NCBI GenBank assembly: GCA_027483895.1
Contig: JAIXTP010000008.1
Span: forward strand, 1-48,421
Length of the DNA: 48,421 bases
Origin: Hyphomicrobiales bacterium
Lineage (GTDB): Bacteria; Pseudomonadota; Alphaproteobacteria; Rhizobiales; Beijerinckiaceae
Direction of reading: 5' to 3'
Every line of letters begins with the position of its first letter. Position 1 is the first letter of the stretch. The translations under genes were made by a program, and so were the position numbers. Below the pieces are notes generated by a model. That model was not told the DNA's origin, did no database searches, and worked only from the letters and a program-made list of their open reading frames with translations. Shown piece by piece: positions 40,850-48,421 of this stretch.

Positions 40850-42337
40850 ATGCAGGGTCTTCGCCGCTCGCTCGCCTTCTCCTTCGTCGAACGCTACGGG
40901 ACGATCGTGCTCAATCTTGCGACGCTTTCGGCGGTCTCGCACCTGCTCGGACCGGCGGAGATCGGCGTCTTCGCGGTGGCCTCGGCGCTGCTGGTCGTGA
41001 CCGAGTCCTTCCGCGATTTCGGGCTCACGCTCTATCTCGTTCAAGCCCCGGAAGTGACCGAACGGGGGCTGCGCACCTCTTTCACCGTGTCGCTCCTCGT
41101 CGCGCTCGCGATCGCGGGCGGGATGACGGCGGCGGCGGGCCCGATCGCGGCCTTCTACGGCGAGCCGCGCATCGAGACGCCGCTGATGATCCTCGCCTGG
41201 ACCGCGATGGCGGGAGCGGTGTCCGGTCCCCTGCTCGCGGTGATGCGGCGCGAATTCGATTTCGCCTCGGCCGCGACCGCGATGCTGGCGGGAACCGCGA
41301 CGAATTTCGTGCTGTCCGTCGGAACGGCTCTGGCGGGCTTCGGCGCGACGGGCCTCGCTTGGGCCGCAGCGGCGGGCGCCCTCGCCACCGCGGCGACCGC
41401 CTTCGCGAGACGCCCCATGACGCGGATGTTCCGGCCCGGCCTCGCGGAGTGGCGCGGCGTGCTGCGCTTCGGCGGGATCGCGGGCGCAACCAACATCCTC
41501 AACACGCTCTACCAGATGCTGCCGCAACTCTTGCTCGGCCGTTTCGCGGGCATGGAGGCGGCGGGCCTGCTGACCCGGGCCGCGGCCGTAGCGCAGCTGC
41601 CCGAGCGCGCGGTGGTCGGCGCAGTCCAGCCCGTGCTGCTGCCCGCCTTCGCCGCGCACGGCCGCAACGGCGGCGATCTGCGCACGGCCTATCTCGCGGC
41701 GCTGGGCCATATGGCGGCCGTCTGCTGGCCGCCGCTGACAGTGCTGATCCTCCTCGCCGAGCCCGTGGTCGCGCTGCTGCTCGGGCCGCAATGGGCGGGC
41801 GCGGTGCCGCTGGTGCGCATCGTGGCGGCGGGCTGGCTCGCGATGTTCGCCGCCGTGCTGACCCAACCCGCGCTCGTCGCCTCGGGCCATGTCGCGGATA
41901 CGCTGACGACGAGCCTCGTCTCGCTGCCGCTCTCGGCCGTCCTTCTGCTGCTCGGCACGCCCTTCGGGCCCGAAGGCATCGCGATCGCGATGCTCTGCGC
42001 CGCGCCTTTGCAGGCCTTCGTGGCGGTCCGCCGGGTCGGGCTGAGGCTCGGCTTCGGCGCGGCGGATTTCCTGCGCGGCGCGCGCGGCGGCCTTGTGCCG
42101 ACCGCGGCGGCGGCGATAGGGCCTGCGGCCGCCTGGGCCTTCGCCGGCGACGGGGGCGTCTCGCTCGCCGCCTTCGCTTGGGCGGCGCCCTCCGCACTGA
42201 TCGGTTGGGTCGCCGGGCTGCGGCTGATCGGCCACCCGCTCTACGGCGAGCTGGTGCGATTGCTGCCGAAAAGGCCCACGCAGCGGGTCCGGCCGGCGGA
42301 CGGGATCACGAACGCAGGCGCCTCACCAGCCCCGTGA
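40850..42337 (+). CDS. Wzx-like oligosaccharide flippase
   Basis: This 495-residue inner-membrane protein has about twelve to fourteen hydrophobic helices. Its opening LRRSLAFSFVERYGTIVLNL, the LGPAEIGVFAVASALLVV segment and VQAPEVTERGLRTSFTVSLL match WzxC/polysaccharide-exporter proteins. It would turn lipid-linked repeat units to the periplasmic face. The final 32 bases overlap the 3' end of the convergent glycosyltransferase gene. The ribosome site is weak (ACGGGA). Confidence 0.9.
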   Translation: MQGLRRSLAFSFVERYGTIVLNLATLSAVSHLLGPAEIGVFAVASALLVVTESFRDFGLTLYLVQAPEVTERGLRTSFTVSLLVALAIAGGMTAAAGPIAAFYGEPRIETPLMILAWTAMAGAVSGPLLAVMRREFDFASAATAMLAGTATNFVLSVGTALAGFGATGLAWAAAAGALATAATAFARRPMTRMFRPGLAEWRGVLRFGGIAGATNILNTLYQMLPQLLLGRFAGMEAAGLLTRAAAVAQLPERAVVGAVQPVLLPAFAAHGRNGGDLRTAYLAALGHMAAVCWPPLTVLILLAEPVVALLLGPQWAGAVPLVRIVAAGWLAMFAAVLTQPALVASGHVADTLTTSLVSLPLSAVLLLLGTPFGPEGIAIAMLCAAPLQAFVAVRRVGLRLGFGAADFLRGARGGLVPTAAAAIGPAAAWAFAGDGGVSLAAFAWAAPSALIGWVAGLRLIGHPLYGELVRLLPKRPTQRVRPADGITNAGASPAP

Positions 42338-43283
42338 CGGCGGCCGCAGCCCGCGCGGCGACGTTCCGGCCGACGAGCCCGTCGAAGGGCGGCAGACGTT
42401 CGACCGCCGGGTCGAGCGCGCCCGCGAAGCGCCGCAGCTTGGCCGCATCGTCGGTCTCGCCGCGCAGGCGATGGGCCATCGCGGTCCAATAAGCGGTGTG
42501 GGAGAGGCGCCGGCGGGCGGCGTCGTGCCATTCAGCGGCCTCGGTCAGGCGACGGCCGGGGCCGTCGAAAAAGGCGGCGAAGGCGGCCTCGACCTGTTCG
42601 TAGTTCCGATAGGCGCCCTTCTCGACCGTGATCGACATATTGGCCTCGTGCACGCCCTTGATCGCCTGCACGGCCGAGGTCTGCGCCACGTCGCCGATCA
42701 TCGCGAGCCGCAACCACATTTCGAGATCGCCCGCATGCGGCAGAGAGGCCCGGTAATGGCCCGCCCGTTTCTGCGCCGCGGTGCGGACGATCGCCGTCGG
42801 CGTGCCGACCTGATTGAGCGCCGCGCGGCAGGTGCGCTCGATGAAGTCGGGGCCGGTCTCGATCGTCCACGCCGCAGGACCGGGATCGACGACGGGAACG
42901 GGATCGCCCTCGACGAGATCGATCCACGCGCCGTGGGTCAGCACCACGCCGGGCTCGCGCTGCATGAGCCCGACGGCACGGGCCGCCGCACCGGGCGCCA
43001 GCATGTCGTCCGCGCTCAGGAGCAGGAAATACGGCGCACCGGCGGCATCGATCCCCTCGTTGTAGGTCTCGATATGGCCGCGGTTCTCGGCGTGACGCGT
43101 CCAGCGGACGCGGCGGTCCTCGGCGGCGAGGCGGCGGGCGACTTCCGGCGTATCGTCGGGCGAGGCGTCGTCGATGACGAGCACCCGCACGTCGACGCCG
43201 TGCTGATCCAGCACGCTGCGGACGCTCCGCTCGAGCAAGCGGCCGTAGCCGTAGCAGGGGATCAGCACGTCGAGCATCGGCAT
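42306..43283 (-). CDS. GT2-family glycosyltransferase
   Basis: This 325-residue GT-A enzyme has LDVLIPCYGYGRLLERSVRS, the nucleotide-binding VIDDASPDDT, SADDMLAPGAA holding the metal motif, and the acceptor region HAGDLEMWLRLAM. It is a typical rhamnosyl/galactosyl-like transferase fold, but donor and linkage are unknown. It converges on the flippase gene and overlaps its 3' end by 32 bp. It is the only leftward gene in this part and is divergent from gmd. Confidence 0.9.
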   Translation of the reverse strand: MPMLDVLIPCYGYGRLLERSVRSVLDQHGVDVRVLVIDDASPDDTPEVARRLAAEDRRVRWTRHAENRGHIETYNEGIDAAGAPYFLLLSADDMLAPGAAARAVGLMQREPGVVLTHGAWIDLVEGDPVPVVDPGPAAWTIETGPDFIERTCRAALNQVGTPTAIVRTAAQKRAGHYRASLPHAGDLEMWLRLAMIGDVAQTSAVQAIKGVHEANMSITVEKGAYRNYEQVEAAFAAFFDGPGRRLTEAAEWHDAARRRLSHTAYWTAMAHRLRGETDDAAKLRRFAGALDPAVERLPPFDGLVGRNVAARAAAAVTGLVRRLRS

Positions 43284-43524
43284 GGGCGAATCTCCGATCC
43301 GGGGACGGCCGAGCCTCCGCCGTGCGGCGCACCGCTCCGACAGCGCCCATCGGACTTGCGGGCCGCCCGTGCGGACGAGCGCCTCCCCCGACGGAGGAGG
43401 CCCCCTGCCTCATGCGCGCCGTCGGATCCCGCCGAGGACGGCCCGCCGCCCGATCGGACAAGGTGTCCCCTGCGGTCGCCGCCCATAGCCTCGGCGCTCC
43501 ATCGGGACGCGAAAAGGAGCGGAG

Positions 43525-44598
43525 ATGAGCGGCAGGACGGCCCTGATCCTCGGCATCACCGGACAGGACGGCGCCTATCTGGCCGAGTTCCTGCTCGGGA
43601 AAGGCTATGCGGTGCACGGCATGAAGCGGCGCTCGTCGTCCTTCAACACCGGCCGGGTGGACCATCTCTATCGCGACCCGCACGAGGCGGGTTCCGATCG
43701 TTTCCGCCTGCATTTCGGCGACGTGACGGATTCGACGAACCTGATCCGCGTGATCCAGGAGGTCCGGCCCGACGAGATCTACAATCTCGCCGCGCAAAGC
43801 CATGTGCAGGTGAGCTTCGAGACGCCGGAATACACGGCCAATGCCGACGCGATCGGCACGCTGCGCTGCCTCGAAGCGATCCGCATCCTCGGCCTGACGA
43901 AGACCTGCCGCTTCTATCAGGCCTCCACCTCGGAGCTTTACGGCGGGATCGGCGAGGTGCCGCAGGACGAGAAGACGCCCTTCCACCCCCGCAGCCCCTA
44001 CGCGGCGGCGAAGCTCTACGGCTACTGGATCACGGTGAACTACCGCGAGGCCTACGGGATGCACGCCTCGAACGGCATCCTGTTCAACCATGAGAGCCCG
44101 CTGCGCGGCGAGACCTTCGTGACCCGCAAGATCACCCGCGCCGTCGCTGCGATCCGGCACGGGATGCAGGAGCGGCTGATGCTGGGCAATCTCGACGCGA
44201 AACGCGATTGGGGCCATGCGCGCGACTATGTCGAAGGCATGTGGCGGATGCTGCAGGAGCCCGAGCCCGACGACTACGTGCTCGCGACCGGCGAGACGCA
44301 CTCCGTCCGCGAATTCTGCGAACTCGCCTTCGCCCGCATCGATCGGCCGATCATCTGGGAGGGCAAGGGCCTGCAGGAAAAGGGCGTCGATGCCCGCACC
44401 GGGCGCCCGCTGATCGAGATCGACCCCCGCTATTTCCGCCCGACCGAAGTCGACGTGCTGCTCGGCGATCCGTCCAAGGCCCGGCTGAAGCTCGGCTGGA
44501 AGGCCCGGACGGGTTTCCGCGATCTCGTGGCCGAGATGGTCGATGCCGATCTGCAATCCGTCGCGCTGGAGAATGCACGCAATGACCGTTCGGCCTGA
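43525..44598 (+). CDS. gmd: GDP-mannose 4,6-dehydratase
   Basis: This 357-residue SDR enzyme converts GDP-mannose to GDP-4-keto-6-deoxymannose, the first step to GDP-L-fucose. It shows [31 protein letters not shown], the STSELYG and [10 protein letters not shown] catalytic motifs, and FNHESPLRG. It is full length. AAAAGGAG precedes the ATG. Its stop overlaps the start of the fucose synthase gene, so the two enzymes are co-translated. Confidence 0.96.
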   Translation: MSGRTALILGITGQDGAYLAEFLLGKGYAVHGMKRRSSSFNTGRVDHLYRDPHEAGSDRFRLHFGDVTDSTNLIRVIQEVRPDEIYNLAAQSHVQVSFETPEYTANADAIGTLRCLEAIRILGLTKTCRFYQASTSELYGGIGEVPQDEKTPFHPRSPYAAAKLYGYWITVNYREAYGMHASNGILFNHESPLRGETFVTRKITRAVAAIRHGMQERLMLGNLDAKRDWGHARDYVEGMWRMLQEPEPDDYVLATGETHSVREFCELAFARIDRPIIWEGKGLQEKGVDARTGRPLIEIDPRYFRPTEVDVLLGDPSKARLKLGWKARTGFRDLVAEMVDADLQSVALENARNDRSA

Positions 44599-45556
44599 CT
44601 TCACCTCCCCCTACCCGCTCGAGACGAAACGGATCTGGGTGGCGGGCCACAAGGGCCTCGTCGGCTCGGCCGTGGTGCGGCGGCTCGCCTATGAGGGGAT
44701 CGGCTGCATCACGGTCGACCGCGGCACGCTCGACCTCACGCGCCAGCGCGACGTGGAGCGCTGGATGGAGCGCAACCGGCCGGAGGTGGTGGTACTGGCC
44801 GCCGCGCGCGTCGGCGGGATCATCGCCAATGCGGGCCGGCCCGCCGAATTCCTGCGCGACAATCTCGCCATCGAGCTGAACGTGATCGAAGCCGCGCGGG
44901 TCTACGACGTCGAGAAACTCCTGTTTCTCGGGTCGAGCTGCATCTATCCGAAGCTCGCGCCGCAACCGATCCGCGAGGAGTACCTTCTGACCGGCGCGCT
45001 GGAGCCGACCAACGAGGCCTATGCGATCGCCAAGATCGCGGGGCTGAAGCTGACCGAATACTGCAACCGCTCGCTGGGCCGCGCCTTCATCAGCGCCATG
45101 CCGACCAATCTTTACGGGCCAAACGACGATTTCGACCCCGTGACATCGCATGTCCTGCCGGCGATGATCCGGAAGATGCACGAGGCGAAGATCGCGCATC
45201 GGCCCTTCGTGGAGCTGTTCGGCTCGGGAACGCCGCGTCGGGAATTCCTGCATGTCGACGACCTCGCGGACGCGCTGGTCTTCCTGCTGAGGCACTACGC
45301 TTCGCCCGAACCGATCAATGTGGGCTTCGGCGAGGATCTGACGATCCGCGAACTCGCCGAGACCGTGGCGCGGACGGTCGGCTACCGGGGCGAGCTGCGC
45401 TTCGACCCCTCGAAGCCCGACGGCACGCCACGCAAGCTGCTCGACACGAGCCGGATGGCCGCGCTGGGCTGGCGGCCGAAGATCGGGTTGGAGGCCGGGA
45501 TCGCCTCGACCTATCGGCATTGGCTGGAACGGACGGAGGGCCTGACGACGGCCTGA
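44582..45556 (+). CDS. fcl: GDP-L-fucose synthase
   Basis: This 324-residue epimerase/reductase completes GDP-L-fucose synthesis from the gmd product. It has [14 protein letters not shown] for [23 protein letters not shown], the YAIAK catalytic pair, and [14 protein letters not shown]. The chosen ATG lies 17 bp inside gmd; another ATG two codons earlier (MHAMTV) is possible. A small GC hairpin and a second one follow the stop (45555-45592) and may end the transcript. Confidence 0.96.
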   Translation: MTVRPDFTSPYPLETKRIWVAGHKGLVGSAVVRRLAYEGIGCITVDRGTLDLTRQRDVERWMERNRPEVVVLAAARVGGIIANAGRPAEFLRDNLAIELNVIEAARVYDVEKLLFLGSSCIYPKLAPQPIREEYLLTGALEPTNEAYAIAKIAGLKLTEYCNRSLGRAFISAMPTNLYGPNDDFDPVTSHVLPAMIRKMHEAKIAHRPFVELFGSGTPRREFLHVDDLADALVFLLRHYASPEPINVGFGEDLTIRELAETVARTVGYRGELRFDPSKPDGTPRKLLDTSRMAALGWRPKIGLEAGIASTYRHWLERTEGLTTA

Positions 45557-45657
45557 GGGGGTGCCCCTCCCCGTCCCCCGCGAATCCGGGGGCGGCGGTC
45601 GACTTTCCGCACCGCTTGCCCCATCTTCGCCTCAAAGATTCGCGGAATGTTCTCGTC

Positions 45658-48036
45658 GTGACGGATCCCTTCGCCTTCGATCCACCCGCCCCGCGTCCGG
45701 GCGGCATCGCCGCCCGCGCCCGCGCGGCGGCGAGCGGAGCCGTGGCCTATCTCGAAGGGCTCAACCCGGAACAACGCCGCGCGGTGGAGACGGCCGACGG
45801 GCCCGTGCTGGTGCTTGCGGGCGCCGGGACCGGCAAGACGCGCGTCCTGACCACGCGCATCGCGCACATCATCGCCTCGGGCCGGGCGCGTCCCTCCGAG
45901 ATCCTCGCCGTGACCTTCACCAACAAGGCCGCGCGCGAGATGAAGGAGCGCATCGGCATGCTGCTCGGCACGGTGGCCGAAGGCATGCCCTGGCTCGGTA
46001 CCTTCCATGCCATCGGCACCAAGATCCTGCGCCGTCACGCCGAACTCGTCGGCTTGCGCTCGGACTTCACGATCCTCGACACCGACGACCAGATCCGCCT
46101 GATGAAGCAGGTGATCCAGGCCGAGAACATCGACGAGAAGCGTTGGCCTGCGCGTGCGCTGGCCTCATTCATCGACGGCTGGAAGAACCGCGGGCTCACG
46201 CCCGACAAGGTGCCCGCGGGCGAGGCCTCCGCCTTCGCGGCGGGTCGCGGCGCCAAGCTCTATGCGGCCTATCAGCAGCGGCTGAAGGACCTGAACGCCG
46301 CCGATTTCGGCGATCTCCTGCTCGAAAATCTGCGGCTCTTCCGCGAGCACGAGGACGTGCTGCGCTCCTATCAGGAGCGGTTCCGCTACATGCTGGTGGA
46401 CGAGTATCAGGACACGAACGTCGCCCAATATCTCTGGCTGCGTCTGCTGGCCCAAGGGCGCCGCAACGTCGCCTGCGTCGGCGACGACGACCAGTCGATC
46501 TACGGCTGGCGCGGCGCCGAGGTCGACAACATCCTGCGCTTCGAGCACGACTTCCCCGGCGCGACCGTGGTGCGGCTCGAACGCAATTACCGCTCGACCG
46601 GGCACATCCTCGCGGCGGCGGCGCATCTCATCGCGCACAACGAGGGGCGGCTCGGCAAGACGCTCTTCACCGACGACGAGGCGGGCGAGAAGGTCACCGT
46701 CACCGGCGCGTGGGACTCCGAGGAAGAGGCCCGGCTGATCGGCGACGAGATCGAGGCGCTGCAGACCAAGGGCCATTCGCTCGCGGACATGGCGGTGCTG
46801 GTGCGCATCTCGGCCCAGATGCGCGAGATCGAAGACCGGTTCGTCACGCTCGGCCTGCCCTATCGCGTCATCGGCGGCCCGCGCTTCTACGAGCGTCTCG
46901 AGATCCGCGACGCACTCGGCTATCTGCGCCTCGTCAACAACCCGGCCGACGACCTCGCCTTCGAGCGCATCGTGAATACGCCCAAGCGCGGACTGGGCGA
47001 TGCGACCATCGAGCAGCTGCATCGCTATGCCCGCGCGGCGCGGATCCCGCTGATGGAAGCGGCGCGGCGGATGATCGAGACCGACGAGCTGAAGCCCAAG
47101 CCGCGCTCGGCGCTGCGCGACCTCACCACCGCCTTCGCCCGCTGGTCGCAGCGCGCGGAGGAGATGAAGCACAACGAACTCGCCGAGCTGATCCTCGAAG
47201 AGTCCGGCTACACCGACATGTGGCAGAAGGAGCGGACCGCCGAGAGCGCGGGCCGGCTCGAAAACCTCAAGGAATTCGTCCGCTCGATGGAGGAATTCCC
47301 CGATCTCGGCGCCTTTCTCGAACACGTCTCGCTGGTCATGGAGGCGTCGGAGGCGGAGGGCGGCGACAAGGTGTCGATCATGACGCTGCACGGCGCCAAG
47401 GGCCTCGAATTCGACACCGTATTCCTGCCCGGCTGGGAGGAAGGCCTGTTCCCCAATCAGCGCGCGCTCGACGAGAGCGGCCGCGCGGGACTCGAGGAGG
47501 AACGCCGCCTCGCTTATGTCGGCATCACGCGTGCCCGCCGCCGCGCGAAGATCTATTTCGCCACGAACCGGCGCATCCACGGCATGTGGAATTCCACGAT
47601 CCCGTCGCGCTTCGTGGACGAGCTGCCGGAGGCGAATGTCGAAGTGACGGAAGCGCCCGCGGGCTATGGCGGGTACGGCGGCTATGGCGGCGGCTTCGGC
47701 GGCAGCCGCTTCGACAAGGCCGCGCCCTTCGGTTCGAGCTATTCCACCCCGGGCTGGCAGCGCGCGCAGCGCAATGCGGGTTCGACGCCCGGCGGCGGAT
47801 CGGCGCCCGGCGGGCGCTTCGACGCCGGCCGGAGCCGTTCGGGTCCGATGCTGATCGAGGGCGAACTGGTGGCCAAGAGCACGGGCACGACCTCGTCCTT
47901 CGATACGGGCGACCGCGTGTTCCACATCAAGTTCGGCCCGGGCACCATCGCCGCCGTCGACGGCAACAAGCTGACCATCGACTTCGACAAGGCCGGCCGG
48001 AAGATGGTGCTGGAAAGTTTCGTTCAGCGGGTGTGA
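45658..48036 (+). CDS. UvrD/PcrA-type ATP-dependent DNA helicase
   Basis: This 792-residue superfamily 1A helicase unwinds DNA 3'-to-5' in repair and replication. Motifs are Walker A GAGTGKTR, motif Ia TFTNKAAREMKER, Walker B DEYQDTN, motif III GDDDQSIYGWRGA, motif IV ERNYRSTG, motif V TLHGAKGLEFD and motif VI YVGITRARRRA. The C-terminus has a glycine-rich linker (GYGGYGGYGGGFGG, about 663-676) and a Tudor-like end (GDRVFHIKFGPGTI), which in PcrA/UvrD helps contact RNA polymerase. GTG giving VTDPFAFDPPAP is taken as start; the frame is open upstream. Confidence 0.93.
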   Translation: MTDPFAFDPPAPRPGGIAARARAAASGAVAYLEGLNPEQRRAVETADGPVLVLAGAGTGKTRVLTTRIAHIIASGRARPSEILAVTFTNKAAREMKERIGMLLGTVAEGMPWLGTFHAIGTKILRRHAELVGLRSDFTILDTDDQIRLMKQVIQAENIDEKRWPARALASFIDGWKNRGLTPDKVPAGEASAFAAGRGAKLYAAYQQRLKDLNAADFGDLLLENLRLFREHEDVLRSYQERFRYMLVDEYQDTNVAQYLWLRLLAQGRRNVACVGDDDQSIYGWRGAEVDNILRFEHDFPGATVVRLERNYRSTGHILAAAAHLIAHNEGRLGKTLFTDDEAGEKVTVTGAWDSEEEARLIGDEIEALQTKGHSLADMAVLVRISAQMREIEDRFVTLGLPYRVIGGPRFYERLEIRDALGYLRLVNNPADDLAFERIVNTPKRGLGDATIEQLHRYARAARIPLMEAARRMIETDELKPKPRSALRDLTTAFARWSQRAEEMKHNELAELILEESGYTDMWQKERTAESAGRLENLKEFVRSMEEFPDLGAFLEHVSLVMEASEAEGGDKVSIMTLHGAKGLEFDTVFLPGWEEGLFPNQRALDESGRAGLEEERRLAYVGITRARRRAKIYFATNRRIHGMWNSTIPSRFVDELPEANVEVTEAPAGYGGYGGYGGGFGGSRFDKAAPFGSSYSTPGWQRAQRNAGSTPGGGSAPGGRFDAGRSRSGPMLIEGELVAKSTGTTSSFDTGDRVFHIKFGPGTIAAVDGNKLTIDFDKAGRKMVLESFVQRV

Positions 48037-48069
48037 GGGACCCCGCGGGGCCCTTCCGGCGCGATTGCC

Positions 48070-48172
48070 CGTCATTGCGAGCGGAGCGAAGCAATCCGGA
48101 GTGCGTCGGGCATCGGGCTCCATGCCCGGCGTTCTCTGGATTGCTTCGTCGCTGCGCTCCTCGCAATGACGG
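48070..48172. repeat. Type A palindromic repeat, inverted orientation
   Basis: This is a complete unit in the opposite orientation to those at 77 and 4818-5719. The short arm CGTCATTGCGAGCGGAGCG comes first and the long arm TCGTCGCTGCGCTCCTCGCA comes second. It lies 34 bp after the helicase stop and, with the following elements, fills the last 385 bp. Confidence 0.85.
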
Positions 48173-48185
48173 AGGAACCCCCGTC

Positions 48186-48297
48186 GTGTCATCCCGGGCG
48201 GCAATGCCGACCCGGGATCCAGAAAAGCGGAAAGCACCGAGCGGTTCGGCCGCCGACTGGATCCCGGCTCTCCGCTGCGCTGCGGCCGGGATGACAC
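48186..48297. repeat. Type B palindromic repeat, inverted orientation
   Basis: The left half (GTGTCATCCCGGGCGGCAAT to GGGATCCAG) and right half (CTGGATCCCGGCTCTCCGCT to GGGATGACAC) form an inverted repeat. The right half is the exact reverse complement of the left half of the element at 193-306. Confidence 0.85.
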
Positions 48298-48330
48298 CGA
48301 GGGAGCGCCCCCGGATGACACCGAGCGGGC

Positions 48331-48373
48331 CCTCATCCTGAGGAGCGCCCGCAGGGCGCGTCTGGAAGGATCA
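48331..48373. repeat. Type C short dispersed repeat
   Basis: The core CATCCTGAGGAGCGCCCGCA, then GGGCGCGTCTGGAAGGATCA, resembles a repeat common in alphaproteobacterial intergenic DNA (CATCCTGAGGAGC family). It contains the inverted repeat GCGCCC/GGGCGC. Only one copy is in the window, so identification rests on recollection of the family. Confidence 0.55.
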
Positions 48374-48421
48374 CGGTCGCGCGCGAGAGCATGGTTCGAG
48401 ACGGGCGCGGCGCGCCCTCCC

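Noticed and set aside
43284..43524. JUMPstart/ops element before gmd
   Set aside because: No GGCGGTAG-like motif was found; only a GC-rich hairpin near 43381-43401.
45630..45670. LexA box at the helicase start
   Set aside because: A GTTC half-site is present (gaatgttctcg), but no second GTTC at the alphaproteobacterial spacing of seven bases.
46165..48336. Open frame of 723 codons on the minus strand
   Set aside because: It is antisense to the helicase and runs into palindromic repeats; no recognisable domain.

Overview
The window is chromosomal DNA of high GC content. Gene content points to an alphaproteobacterium, probably a Hyphomicrobiales relative: a tiny aa3-oxidase subunit IV of the alphaproteobacterial type, heavy ATGA/GTGA gene overlap, and dispersed palindromes beginning CGTCATTGCGAG. 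The taxonomic call is inference; no rRNA or species marker is present. No prophage, IS element or CRISPR array was seen.

Layout. 1-326: palindromic repeats. 327-3649 (minus strand): ammonium transporter amtB, PII protein glnK, a B3/B4-domain protein and an EamA exporter. 3864-4775: prmB. 4818-5770: an array of about 104-bp palindromes at a 119-bp period, interrupted by a small GIY-YIG nuclease gene. 5856-12731: housekeeping and accessory genes (ettA with a textbook terminator, COX subunit IV, DUF302, zinc alcohol dehydrogenase, a membrane protein, GNAT, a tyrosine phosphatase, a CAU-anticodon tRNA, an RTX protein, a DUF2892 protein). 12737-14322: ABC permease and ATPase with no binding protein nearby, divergent from a RidA-family protein.

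15119-23418 is a type I secretion locus. It encodes a 1449-residue presumed cargo (dimethylformamidase-beta-like domain, then three DUF4082 domains alternating with two cadherin-like domains), an unrecognised 99-residue protein, an ABC exporter with a degenerate C39-like domain, and an HlyD adaptor. No TolC gene is in the window. The RTX protein at 11191-12405 is a second possible cargo.

23476-45556 is a Wzx/Wzy-type surface polysaccharide locus. One leftward operon (29376 to 23476) makes a modified, probably acetamido, sugar: acetyltransferase, dehydrogenase, two aminotransferases, an epimerase and an unassigned Rossmann-like protein. One rightward operon (29642 to 34987) has three glycosyltransferases and a beta-helix protein. 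A second leftward operon (40574 to 34991) has a WecA-like initiating transferase, two glycosyltransferases, a WcaF-like acetyltransferase, a YdcF-like protein and a Wzy-like polymerase. A Wzx flippase, a convergent glycosyltransferase, and gmd-fcl (GDP-fucose supply) follow. Most genes inside the three operons overlap by 4 bases, implying translational coupling. Wzz, Wza, Wzc and an O-antigen ligase were not seen. 45658-48036 is a PcrA/UvrD helicase, followed by the same palindrome families found at the left end.
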